From Thermoleophilia bacterium (GTDB lineage: Bacteria; Actinomycetota; Thermoleophilia; Gaiellales; JAICJC01): a stretch of 62,245 bases of DNA. The notes beneath the pieces were generated by a model. The model saw nothing but the letters and a program-made list of their open reading frames with translations, was not told where the DNA came from and did no database searches. Of this stretch, positions 7,743-15,387 are shown one piece after another. The number at the start of each line of letters is the position of its first letter. The stretch's first letter is position 1. A program made the translations under genes and the position numbers. The DNA lies in assembly GCA_025928655.1 (NCBI GenBank), contig JAICJC010000004.1:1-62245 (forward strand), in the 5' to 3' direction.

Positions 7743-9203
7743 CTACTGCTGTTCGGCGACGAATGCCCGCCAGGCCGCGTACTCGTCCTCGCGGGCGGGC
7801 TCGGACCCCGGGCCGGGATCGACCGTGCGCCCGCCCTCCCCGAGCGACGCGAGGTCGGCGAGCGTCCAGCACCCCGCCCCCACCCCCGCCGCCGCCGCCG
7901 CGCCGAGCGCGGTCGCCTCGGCCGTGGCGGCGATCCGCACGGGGATCCCCAGCACGTCGGCCTGGCGCTGCATCAGCCAGGGGTTTGCGGTCATGCCGCC
8001 GTCGACCCCGAGCGCCGCCGGCGCCAGCCCGGCCGCCCGCAGCGCCTCGACGATGTCACGCACGCGGAAGCAGAGCGACTCGAGCGCCGCCCGCACCAGG
8101 TGCGCGGGCGTCGTGTGCGCGGTCATCCCCGCCCAGGTGGCGCGCGCGTCCGGCCGCCACCACGGCGCTCCCAGGCCGGTCAGCGCGGGCAGGAACCGCA
8201 CCCCGCCCGAGTCGGGCACCGATGCCGCCAGATCGCCGGTGTCCTGCGGCGCGCCGGCGAGGCCGAGCGACACGAGCCAGTCGATGGCCGACCCGGCCGA
8301 GAAGACGCCGCCGTCGAGCGCGTAGTCGCTGCGCCCGGCCACCTGCCATGCGACCGTCGGCAGAAGGCCGGATGCATCGGTCGGCGGCTCCTCGCCCGCG
8401 TGCGCGAGCAGGAAGATCCCGGTGCCGTAGGTGGCCTTGGCCGTCCCGGCCGCCACCGCGCCGTGGCCGGCGAGCGCGGCGGTCTGGTCGACGAGGAGCG
8501 CCCGCAGCGGCAGCGGCCGCTCGACCCCCTCGACCCGCAGGCTGCCCGCGTCGCCGATCGACGGCCCGATCTCGGGGAGCGTCGCCGGGTCGACGCCGAA
8601 CACGTCGCAGAGCTCCCGGCTCCAGCTGCCCGGGCGCACCAGCTCCTGCAGTTGGGTGCGGGCGGCGGTGGACGGCTCGGTGCGGGGCGCGTCCCCGAGC
8701 CGGGCGCACACGTAGGCGTCGAACGTCCCGAACCGGGCCCGTCCAGCGGCGGCCGCGTCGCGCACCGCCTCGCTCTCCCGCAGCAGCCAGGTGATCTTCG
8801 TCGACGAGAAGTAGGGGTCGAGCCGCGTCCCCGCCAGGTCGTGCACGCGATCGCCGGCCCCGGCCGCGGCCAGCTCCTCGACGATCCCCTCCGACCGCCG
8901 GCACGACCACACGATCGCCGGCGCCAGTGGCCGCAGCGTCTCGGCGTCCCAGGCGACGACGCTCTCGCCCTCGTTGTCCAGCCCGACGGCGGTGATCCGG
9001 TCGGAGCCGACGGCCGCCGCCACCTCGGCCAGCGTCTCGGAGACCGACGCGATCACCGCCTCGGCGTCCTTCTCCACCCAGCCCGGCCGCGGATGCTCCA
9101 CCGGCACCCGCCGGTACGCCTGCGCGAGCACGGAGAAGCGCTCGTCGAAGGCGACCGTGCGGGTACCGGTGGTGCCCTGGTCGATGCCGACGACGACCGT
9201 CAG
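7743..9203 (-). CDS. FGGY-family carbohydrate kinase (glycerol kinase-like)
   Basis: A 486-residue sugar/polyol kinase. The N-terminal phosphate-binding motif VVVGIDQGTTGTRT is that of glycerol-kinase-type enzymes, as are GWVEKD, AIVWSCRR and LDPYFSSTKITWLL. The second domain has ATYGTGIFLLAHAG and the ADP-binding LGVDGGMTANPWLMQRQAD. No ATG/GTG/TTG is near the N-terminal motif. The best start is CTG at 9203, which overlaps the TGA of the permease gene (CTGA). The order permease-kinase downstream of a GntR repressor and a glycerol-phosphate-dehydrogenase-like FAD protein suggests phosphorylation of glycerol or a related polyol. Substrate is inference: the glycerol kinase NQRE motif reads NEGE here. 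Confidence 0.85.
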   Translation of the reverse strand: MTVVVGIDQGTTGTRTVAFDERFSVLAQAYRRVPVEHPRPGWVEKDAEAVIASVSETLAEVAAAVGSDRITAVGLDNEGESVVAWDAETLRPLAPAIVWSCRRSEGIVEELAAAGAGDRVHDLAGTRLDPYFSSTKITWLLRESEAVRDAAAAGRARFGTFDAYVCARLGDAPRTEPSTAARTQLQELVRPGSWSRELCDVFGVDPATLPEIGPSIGDAGSLRVEGVERPLPLRALLVDQTAALAGHGAVAAGTAKATYGTGIFLLAHAGEEPPTDASGLLPTVAWQVAGRSDYALDGGVFSAGSAIDWLVSLGLAGAPQDTGDLAASVPDSGGVRFLPALTGLGAPWWRPDARATWAGMTAHTTPAHLVRAALESLCFRVRDIVEALRAAGLAPAALGVDGGMTANPWLMQRQADVLGIPVRIAATAEATALGAAAAAGVGAGCWTLADLASLGEGGRTVDPGPGSEPAREDEYAAWRAFVAEQQ

Positions 9204-10690
9204 ACGGCGGTCTCCGCGGCGGCCGGGTCGTCGGGAAGCGCCGGCATGCGCTCGAGCGAGCGCCGGTGGAAGATCCACAGGAGCCCGATCCAGACGATGC
9301 CGGCGACCGTCATGCCGATCGTGTACTTGGCCGCCTTGTGGAAGACGTCCGGGCCGAACACGACGAGCAGCTCGTAGATGAGCCAGGCAAGCGCCACCCC
9401 GACCACGAGCGGCTCCCACTTCCCGAGCGAGAAGTAGCCCTCCTCGACCTTGAGGCGGTTGCGGGTGTAGATGTAGAGCAGCACCGTCGCCAGGTAGTAC
9501 ATGGCCGGCAGCTGGGTCGAGGCCGTGAAGAGGTCGAACACGCGATCCGAGAACCAGATCAGCAGGATCGCGGCGACCACCCAGCCCAGCACGACCGCGT
9601 TCACGGGCGTGCGCGTCGTCTGGTTGATCCGGCGGAACAGCTGGTAGCCGGGGAAGCGCTCGTCGCGCGACATCGACCAGATCAGCCGCCCCTGCGACAC
9701 GTAGATGATCAGGCCGCAGGCGAAGATCGAGATGCACACGAAGATCAGGAACAGCTTCTCGATGACGTTGCCGAGCTGGATCTTGATGATGTCGGCGACG
9801 ACCGTCGACGACGCGCTCAGCTCGGGGATCTTCCCGGTGGGCATCGCGACCACGACGGCGATCAGGAACACCATGCCGATGATGCCCGAGTAGAGGACGG
9901 CGGTCCACATCGCCCGCGGCACGATCCGGCGCGGCTCGTGGGTCTCCTCGGCCAGGTTCGCCGCCGTCTCGAAGCCGACGATCGTGTACGCGCCGAGCAG
10001 GGTCGAGAGCATGATCGGGCCGAGCCACTTGAACCACGGGCCGGTGACGATGCCGGTGGAGGACAGGTTCGAGAACGAGCCGTCGGAGCCGACGAGCACG
10101 GCGACGATGAGCGCGACCGTGAGGCCGACGATGCCGATGATCTCCGTCGCGACGGCCGCGTTGTTGACGATCTCGACGAGCTTCGTCGAGAAGATGATCA
10201 TGAGCGCCTGCACGATCACGACGCCGAGCGTCACGAGCACGTCCTGCGAGACGTCCGCCCCGGGGAGCGAGAACATGGTGTGGGCGCCGTTCGTGATGTT
10301 GAAGAGCGGGTCGAACGCCGTCAGGACGAATCCGCCGTAGTCGACCGAGATCACGACGATCGCGAGGAACGAGTACGAGAGCCAGCCGATGAAGAGGCCG
10401 ACGACCGGGTTCGTGAGGCGGGACGCCCACTGGTACGAGAACCCCGACAGCGGGATCTTCGCGGCGAGCGCGCCGAAGACGAGGGCCACGCAGAGCTGGC
10501 CGACGATCACGATCGGCCACGTCCAGATCGAGTCCGGGCCGCCGCTCTGCAGCGCGAACGCCATCGTCGTGAAGATGCCGGTCGTGATCGAGATGAACGA
10601 GAACGCCACGGCGAACGAGGTGAACGAGCGGATTGTCCGCTCGAACTCCTGCCGGTAGCCGAACAGGCTGACGTCGTGGTCTTGGCTCAT
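9200..10690 (-). CDS. APC-superfamily amino acid/polyamine permease
   Basis: A 496-residue integral membrane protein with about twelve hydrophobic segments. The first (FTSFAVAFSFISITTGIFTT) is the typical helix I of GABA/choline-type APC transporters, followed by GPDSIWTWPIVIVGQ and ALAAKIPLSGFSYQWASRL, and later ETAANLAEETHEPRRIVPRA, which is the family's conserved segment between helices VI and VII. It should import an organic cation or amino-acid-like substrate across the cytoplasmic membrane. It lies between the GntR repressor (29 bases upstream) and the kinase (overlapping). Its presence argues that the operon substrate is not simply glycerol, which would normally use a facilitator. Confidence 0.9.
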   Translation of the reverse strand: MSQDHDVSLFGYRQEFERTIRSFTSFAVAFSFISITTGIFTTMAFALQSGGPDSIWTWPIVIVGQLCVALVFGALAAKIPLSGFSYQWASRLTNPVVGLFIGWLSYSFLAIVVISVDYGGFVLTAFDPLFNITNGAHTMFSLPGADVSQDVLVTLGVVIVQALMIIFSTKLVEIVNNAAVATEIIGIVGLTVALIVAVLVGSDGSFSNLSSTGIVTGPWFKWLGPIMLSTLLGAYTIVGFETAANLAEETHEPRRIVPRAMWTAVLYSGIIGMVFLIAVVVAMPTGKIPELSASSTVVADIIKIQLGNVIEKLFLIFVCISIFACGLIIYVSQGRLIWSMSRDERFPGYQLFRRINQTTRTPVNAVVLGWVVAAILLIWFSDRVFDLFTASTQLPAMYYLATVLLYIYTRNRLKVEEGYFSLGKWEPLVVGVALAWLIYELLVVFGPDVFHKAAKYTIGMTVAGIVWIGLLWIFHRRSLERMPALPDDPAAAETAV

Positions 10691-10718
10691 GTGCTCTCCC
10701 CTCTCCCTCTTCGTGGAC

Positions 10719-11435
10719 TCACGGGACGAATGCCTCCGAGTGGAACCGCGACCGCCCGGCCAGGAACCGGTCCTCGGCGTACTCGACCGGCTTGCCGGTC
10801 TCGTCGAACGCCCGCCGGCGCACCAGCATGAGCGGCTCTCCGATGTGACAGCCGAGCAGCCGCACGGCGTCCGCCTCGGCCCGGACCGGCTCGAGCTCCT
10901 GCTCGGCCCGGCGCAGGCGGATGCCGTAGTCCTCGGCCAGGATGGCGTAGATCGAGCGGGTCTCGAGATCCTTGTGGTCGAGCGCGGGCGCGACGATGTC
11001 GGGGAACCACGAGCGCTCGAGCGCGACCGGCATCCCGTTCGCCGTGCGCAGCCGCTCGAGGTGGTAGACCGACTCGCCGGTGCGCAGCTCGAACAGCCGG
11101 GCCAGGTCGCGGTCGGCCGGCGCGTGCTCGGAGACGAGGATGCGCGCGCCCGGCCGCAGGCCGGCCGACAGCATCCCGCGCGAGAAGGACATGAGGACGC
11201 GCATGTCCATCGACACCCGCGGCTGGGCGACGTAGGTGCCCGAGCCCTGGCGGCGCTCGATCACGCCGGCCGACTCGAGCAGCTGCATCGACCGCCGCAG
11301 GGTCGGGCGGGCGACGCCGAGCTCCCCGGCCAGCTCGCGCTCCGTCGGCAGCCGGTCGCCCGCCTGCAGGCCGGTGTCCTCGATCCGGCGCTCGATCGTG
11401 TCGCGCACCTGCAGGTAGCGGGCGGGACGGCTCAC
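10719..11435 (-). CDS. GntR-family transcriptional regulator with UTRA effector domain
   Basis: A 238-residue repressor starting at GTG 11435, which overlaps the TGA of the small upstream gene (GTGA). The N-terminal winged HTH reads YLQVRDTIERRI, LPTERELAGELGVARPTLRR and RQGSGTYVAQP, the GntR/HutC signature. The C-terminal UTRA domain (about 90-235) includes MPVALERSWFPD and YAEDRFLAGRSRF. HutC-subfamily regulators bind a pathway metabolite and derepress their own operon. Its location in the middle of the catabolic gene run supports local autoregulation. The operator was not identified. Confidence 0.92.
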   Translation of the reverse strand: MSRPARYLQVRDTIERRIEDTGLQAGDRLPTERELAGELGVARPTLRRSMQLLESAGVIERRQGSGTYVAQPRVSMDMRVLMSFSRGMLSAGLRPGARILVSEHAPADRDLARLFELRTGESVYHLERLRTANGMPVALERSWFPDIVAPALDHKDLETRSIYAILAEDYGIRLRRAEQELEPVRAEADAVRLLGCHIGEPLMLVRRRAFDETGKPVEYAEDRFLAGRSRFHSEAFVP

Positions 11436-11650
11436 CGGCGCCTCCCCGCGAGGTAGGCGGCAAGCCCGGCGGCGGCGACGGCCGCGAGCGGCACCCGCAG
11501 CGCGCGGGCGAGCATGGGCACGTCCTCGGGGCCGACGTGGATGCGCGACCCCCACGCCCCGAGGCGGCCCTCGACGACGAGCTCGCGGCCCTCGAGCCGG
11601 ACGGCCTCGACCTCGAACGGCAGGTCGCCGATGGGGGAGCTGACCCTCAC
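11432..11650 (-). CDS. Small protein of unknown function with C-terminal membrane segment
   Basis: A 72-residue product from GTG 11650, coupled at both ends: its start overlaps the TGA of the FAD gene and its TGA overlaps the GntR start, both as GTGA. The N-terminal half (SSPIGDLPFEVEAVRLEGRE) looks like a small soluble beta domain. The last 20 residues (VPLAAVAAAGLAAYLAGRRR) form a single hydrophobic helix ending in Arg. In related operons of other bacteria the third gene after two such FAD proteins is a DUF1667 Cys-rich protein, but this one has no cysteine. It may be a membrane anchor for the oxidoreductase pair; that is inference. Confidence 0.7.
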   Translation of the reverse strand: MRVSSPIGDLPFEVEAVRLEGRELVVEGRLGAWGSRIHVGPEDVPMLARALRVPLAAVAAAGLAAYLAGRRR

Positions 11651-12438
11651 GCCGCCGCCTCCGTCCCGAGCAGGCCGCGCACCTCGGCCGCGGCCCGGGC
11701 GCCGGCCTCGCGGGCGCCGGCGACGGTGGCCGGGTCGGCCAGGGATCCCGCGTACACGACCCCGGGCCCCTCCCACACGGCGCCGTCGACGTTGCGGAGC
11801 GGCGCGAGGCCGTGGGCGAGGACGACGGCGTCGCACGCGATCCGCTCGTCGCCCGCGAGCAGGGCAGTCACGCGCGGCCCGCCCTCGACCGCGGCCGGCG
11901 TCACCCCCTCGACGACGCGGACGCCGCCGGGCAGCGGGCGGGACGGGCCGTCAGGGGCGAGCAGTGTGACGGCCTCGGCGCCCGCGGCCAGCAGCTCGTG
12001 GCAGGCGCGGGCGGCCCAGTCGCCGCCCCCAACGACGCACGGGCGGCGGCCGACGAGGAGCCCGTTCTCGGCCAGGTGACAGGCGACCGGCGCCGGTACG
12101 ACGCCGGCCGGCCGGCCGCCGGCGATGCCCAGCTCGGCCCGCGTGAGCGGCCGCGCCCCCGTCGCCACGACGAGCGCCGCGGCGGGCAGGCGCTGCACCC
12201 CGCCGGGGCCGACCGCAAGGAGCGCCTCGCCGTCCCAGCGAACGGCGGTCGCGCCGAGGCGCATCGCGACGCCGGCGCGCAGCACTGCCCGGTGGAGGGC
12301 GACCGTCTCCGGCGCCCGCCAGCCGTGCACGCCGCCGGCGACAGGGATGCGGTCGAACACCTCGACCCGCTCGCCCGGCGCGAGCTCGGCCGCGCACGCG
12401 AGCCCGGTGATGCCGGCGCCGACGATCGCGACCGTCAC
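11647..12438 (-). CDS. FAD/NAD(P)-binding oxidoreductase, small subunit-like
   Basis: A 263-residue flavoprotein starting at GTG 12438 (GTGA overlap with the upstream stop). The N-terminal dinucleotide fold VTVAIVGAGITGLACAAEL binds FAD. A central ALVVATGARPLTRAELG and a second nucleotide-binding motif PCVVGGGDWAARACHELL follow, then the terminal CDAVVLAHGLAPLRN, as in pyridine nucleotide-disulfide oxidoreductases. The protein is shorter than usual for the family (about 400 residues). Together with the upstream FAD/BFD protein it resembles the two-flavoprotein modules found beside glycerol kinases in Firmicutes and Thermotogae and in HcnBC/OoxAB dehydrogenases. It probably passes electrons from substrate oxidation to the respiratory chain. 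Confidence 0.85.
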   Translation of the reverse strand: MTVAIVGAGITGLACAAELAPGERVEVFDRIPVAGGVHGWRAPETVALHRAVLRAGVAMRLGATAVRWDGEALLAVGPGGVQRLPAAALVVATGARPLTRAELGIAGGRPAGVVPAPVACHLAENGLLVGRRPCVVGGGDWAARACHELLAAGAEAVTLLAPDGPSRPLPGGVRVVEGVTPAAVEGGPRVTALLAGDERIACDAVVLAHGLAPLRNVDGAVWEGPGVVYAGSLADPATVAGAREAGARAAAEVRGLLGTEAAA

Positions 12439-13883
12439 GACGCCACCCCCAGCGTCGCCTCGGGCTCGCCGACCGGGATCTCCCACGGCTGCATCCCCAT
12501 GTGCAGGCTGAGCAGGAAGGACACGCCGGCGAGGCACACCGTCCCCTGACAGCGGCCGCCCGCGGCCCGGGTGCGCTTGCGCAGGGCGTCGAGCGAGCGG
12601 GGCGGCACCCGCATCGCGCAGGCGGCCGCGATCTCCGCCGCCGTCACCTGCTCGCAGGCGCACACGACCTGGCCGTAGCGGGGATCGAGGTGGAGCAGCC
12701 GCTCGGGGTCGGGATGGCCGAGGAGCCGCGGCAGCGGCGCCAGCGCGGTCTGCGCGGAGGCGTCCTCGGCCTCGACCGGCGCGCCCGCGTCGGCGAGCAG
12801 CGAGTGCACCAGGTCGGCCGTCGCCGGGGACGACGAGACGCCCGTGGAGCGGATCCCGGCGGCGTGGACGAGGTTTCCGACGCGCGAGTCCGGTCCGACC
12901 CGGTAGACGGGATCGGAGGCCGGCCGGTTGGCGGCGAAGAGCTTGATCGCCTGGTCGCGGCGCACGGCGGGCACGAGCCGCTGCGCGGCCGCGAACACCG
13001 CGTCGAGCGTGTCGCTGTCGACGGCCTTCTCACCCGGGTAGCTCGAGTCGACGGCGGTCGGCCCCAGGAGGAGGGAGCCGTTCGTGGTGGGGACGCAGTA
13101 GATGCCGCGGGTCAGCTCGGTCGGGACGCCGCCGACGATCTTCGCGAACCGCCCGCCCAGCTCGCGATCGAGCAGCAGGTACTGGCCCTGCCGCGGCCAC
13201 ATCTCGAACTCGTCGCCGCCGGCCAGGGCGGAGATGCGCCCGGCCTCGATCCCGGCCGCGTTCACGACGAACCGCGCCGCCAGCCGTCCCCGGGCCGTCC
13301 GCACGCCGGCGATCCTGCCGCCGTCGCGGTCGAATCCCGTGACCGGCGCCCCCGTGAGCACGTCGACGCCGTTTCGGGCCGCGAGCTCGGCGTAGCCGAT
13401 CACGAGGCGCAGCGAGTCGACGATGCCGTCGTCGGGGATGTGCACCGCCGCCAGGGCCCGGGGGGAGACGAGCGGCTCGAGGGCGCGCGCCTCCGATCCG
13501 GACAGGAGCTCGGATCGGCATCCGTTGCGCACTGCCTGCTCGCGCAGGTGCTGCAGGCCGCGCTCCTCCTGCGCCGACATCGCGACGGCGAGCGTGCCGA
13601 TGCGGCGCCAGGGCGTGTCGAGCGAGGCGCACAGCTCCTCCCAGCGCGGGCTCGAGCGGGTGACGAGGTCGGCCTCGAGCGTGCCCGGCGCGCAGTCGGC
13701 GCCGGACGTCGCGATGCCCGTGTTGCCCTTCGAGGCGCCCTCGCCCACGTCGTGGGCCGCCTCGACGAGCGCGACCCGCGCCGTCGTGAAGGACAGCCGC
13801 CAGGCGATCGCACACCCGACCACGCCGCCGCCCACGACGACGACGTCGTAGTCCCGCCGGCCGTGTCCGTCGTCGGGCGGCAT
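12435..13883 (-). CDS. FAD-dependent dehydrogenase with C-terminal BFD-like [2Fe-2S] domain (GlpA/LhgO type)
   Basis: A 482-residue protein. The DAO-type FAD fold starts YDVVVVGGGVVGCAIAWRL. Conserved blocks include GNTGIATSGADCAPG and HAAGIRSTGVSSSPA. The last 90 residues form a BFD-like iron-sulfur domain with Cys pairs VVCACEQVT and GGRCQGTVC. This arrangement is that of glycerol-3-phosphate or related hydroxyacid dehydrogenases. ATG 13883 was chosen because a promoter places the transcript start 2-3 bases upstream (probably leaderless); a TTG at 13910 lies inside the promoter. It is the first gene of the catabolic run and is divergent from cydAB. Confidence 0.88.
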   Translation of the reverse strand: MPPDDGHGRRDYDVVVVGGGVVGCAIAWRLSFTTARVALVEAAHDVGEGASKGNTGIATSGADCAPGTLEADLVTRSSPRWEELCASLDTPWRRIGTLAVAMSAQEERGLQHLREQAVRNGCRSELLSGSEARALEPLVSPRALAAVHIPDDGIVDSLRLVIGYAELAARNGVDVLTGAPVTGFDRDGGRIAGVRTARGRLAARFVVNAAGIEAGRISALAGGDEFEMWPRQGQYLLLDRELGGRFAKIVGGVPTELTRGIYCVPTTNGSLLLGPTAVDSSYPGEKAVDSDTLDAVFAAAQRLVPAVRRDQAIKLFAANRPASDPVYRVGPDSRVGNLVHAAGIRSTGVSSSPATADLVHSLLADAGAPVEAEDASAQTALAPLPRLLGHPDPERLLHLDPRYGQVVCACEQVTAAEIAAACAMRVPPRSLDALRKRTRAAGGRCQGTVCLAGVSFLLSLHMGMQPWEIPVGEPEATLGVAS

Positions 13884-13892
13884 GTGCGGAGA

Positions 13893-13921
13893 GGAATAGA
13901 CCTTTCCCAAGCTGAAGTCAA
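13893..13921 (-). promoter_or_regulatory. Sigma-A type promoter for the FAD/kinase catabolic operon
   Basis: Minus-strand -35 TTGACT (13921-13916), 17-base spacer, -10 TATTCC (13898-13893). The predicted start point is about seven bases downstream, two to three bases before ATG 13883, so the mRNA would be almost leaderless. Confidence 0.55.
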
Positions 13922-13979
13922 GACTTTTCGATGTGAGCCTGTAATTGGTCTACCTGAGCCGCGACCGTCGCCCACAACC

Positions 13980-14037
13980 GGGGACTGTCCCCGATCCATC
14001 GGGGACAGTCCCCATCTCCGGCAGTCCCCATCTCCGG
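13980..14037. repeat. Paired palindromes GGGGAC-W-GTCCCC plus 16-bp tandem duplication
   Basis: GGGGACTGTCCCC (13980-13992) and GGGGACAGTCCCC (14001-14013) are the same 13-bp palindrome in opposite orientation, separated by the 8-base GATCCATC. The second palindrome runs into a perfect tandem duplication of CAGTCCCCATCTCCGG (14006-14021 and 14022-14037). The block ends 21 bases before the proposed cydA start, so it lies in the 5' leader or promoter of cydAB. Confidence 0.85.
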
Positions 14038-14058
14038 CATGTAGAACTCCTTGCAGGC

Positions 14059-15387
14059 GTGATCGAGCTCGCCACAGGCGCGGAGGCGCAGCGCTACCTG
14101 CTGGAGGCCCGGCAGATGCAGGCGCTCTCGTTCGCCGTGCACATCCCGCTCGTCTGCTTCGGGATCGCCTTCCCGACGATGGTGCTGATCGCCGAGTGGC
14201 TGCACATGCGCACCGGCGACGCCGTCTACCGGACGCTGGCCCGCCGGTGGACGCGGGTGATGCTGGCCCTGTTCGCCGCGGGCGTGGTCACGGGGACGGT
14301 GCTCTCGTTCGAGATGGGCCTCTTGTGGCCGCAGTTCACCGCCGTATTCGGGAGCGTGTTCGGGCTCGGCTTCGCGGTCGAGGGGTTCTCGTTCTTCCTC
14401 GAGGCGATCTTCATCGGGATCTACGCCTACGGGTGGGACCGGCTGCCGCCGCGGCTGCATCTCGCGAGCGGCATCCCGATCGTGATCGCCGGCGTCACGG
14501 GATCGCTGATGGTGATCTCCGTGAACGGCTGGATGAACCACCCCGAGGGCTTCCGGCTCGTGCACGGCCGCGCCGTCGACGTCGACCCGGTGCGCGCCCT
14601 CTTCGTGAACTCGAACTTCTGGCACGAGCTCGTGCACATGTACGTCGCCGGGTACATGGTCACGGGCTTCCTCGTCGCGGCCGCCTACGCCGTCCAGCGG
14701 CTGCGCGGCAGCTTCGGCCGGTACGAGCGGACGGCGCTCGTCATCCCGCTCTCGCTCGCCGTCGTCGCCTCGATCGTGCAGGCGCCGGTCGGCGACTGGG
14801 CGGGCCGGGTCGTGGCCGAGAACCAGCCCATCAAGCTGGCGGCATTCGAGGGCGTCGGCCACACGGAGCAGGGCGCCGACGAGCACCTGCTCGGCTACTA
14901 CGAGGACGGCGAGGTGAAGTACGGCATTCCGATCCCCGACATGCTCTCGCTGCTCGCCTACCACGACCCGAACGCCGTCGTCCGCGGCCTCGACACGGTG
15001 CCGGCCGGCGACCGGCCGCCCGTGAACGTGGTGCGGTTCGCCTTCCAGACCATGGTCGGCATCGGCACGCTGCTCTTCCTGCTCTCGCTCGCCGTCGTCT
15101 ATGTGCGCGTGCGCCGCCGGCGGCTGCCCGACTCGCCCTGGTTCTACCGCGCGCTCGCGCTGGCCGGGCCGTTGTCGGTCGTCGCGCTGATCGCGGGCTG
15201 GGTGACGACCGAGGTCGGCCGCCAGCCGTGGGTGGTCTACCACGTCATGCGCACATCGCAGGCCGTGACGGGCGCGAGCGGCATCCCGGTCGGGTACGGG
15301 ACGCTCGCCGCGGTCTACCTGGCGCTTGCGATCGGCGTCGGCTGGGTGCTCGTGCGCCTCTCTCGCATCCCGATGGAGGGCGCGTGA
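14059..15387 (+). CDS. cydA: Cytochrome bd-type ubiquinol oxidase subunit I
   Basis: A 442-residue membrane protein with about nine transmembrane segments, starting at GTG 14059. It reduces O2 at the cytoplasmic membrane with quinol as donor. The heme b595 ligand region FAVHIPLVCFGIAF is near residue 28, with NSNFWHELVHMYVAGY around 190 and the conserved quinol-site region GDWAGRVVAENQPIKLAAFEG in two pieces near 255-275. The Q-loop is short, as in the CIO/short-Q-loop subfamily. An upstream in-frame extension (to 13945) was rejected because it reads through the palindromic repeats. No clear ribosome binding site was seen, so the start is the least certain part. Its TGA overlaps the cydB ATG. 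Confidence 0.93.
   Translation: MIELATGAEAQRYLLEARQMQALSFAVHIPLVCFGIAFPTMVLIAEWLHMRTGDAVYRTLARRWTRVMLALFAAGVVTGTVLSFEMGLLWPQFTAVFGSVFGLGFAVEGFSFFLEAIFIGIYAYGWDRLPPRLHLASGIPIVIAGVTGSLMVISVNGWMNHPEGFRLVHGRAVDVDPVRALFVNSNFWHELVHMYVAGYMVTGFLVAAAYAVQRLRGSFGRYERTALVIPLSLAVVASIVQAPVGDWAGRVVAENQPIKLAAFEGVGHTEQGADEHLLGYYEDGEVKYGIPIPDMLSLLAYHDPNAVVRGLDTVPAGDRPPVNVVRFAFQTMVGIGTLLFLLSLAVVYVRVRRRRLPDSPWFYRALALAGPLSVVALIAGWVTTEVGRQPWVVYHVMRTSQAVTGASGIPVGYGTLAAVYLALAIGVGWVLVRLSRIPMEGA

Noticed and set aside
7743..10520. A 925-codon minus-strand frame apparently fusing an unknown N-terminus to the FGGY kinase
   Set aside because: The first 440 codons are an out-of-frame reading of the APC permease; only the part from about 9203 carries kinase motifs.
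12501..15386. Long plus-strand open frame running into cydB
   Set aside because: It is the shadow of the FAD gene and of cydA; real CydB begins at ATG 15387.
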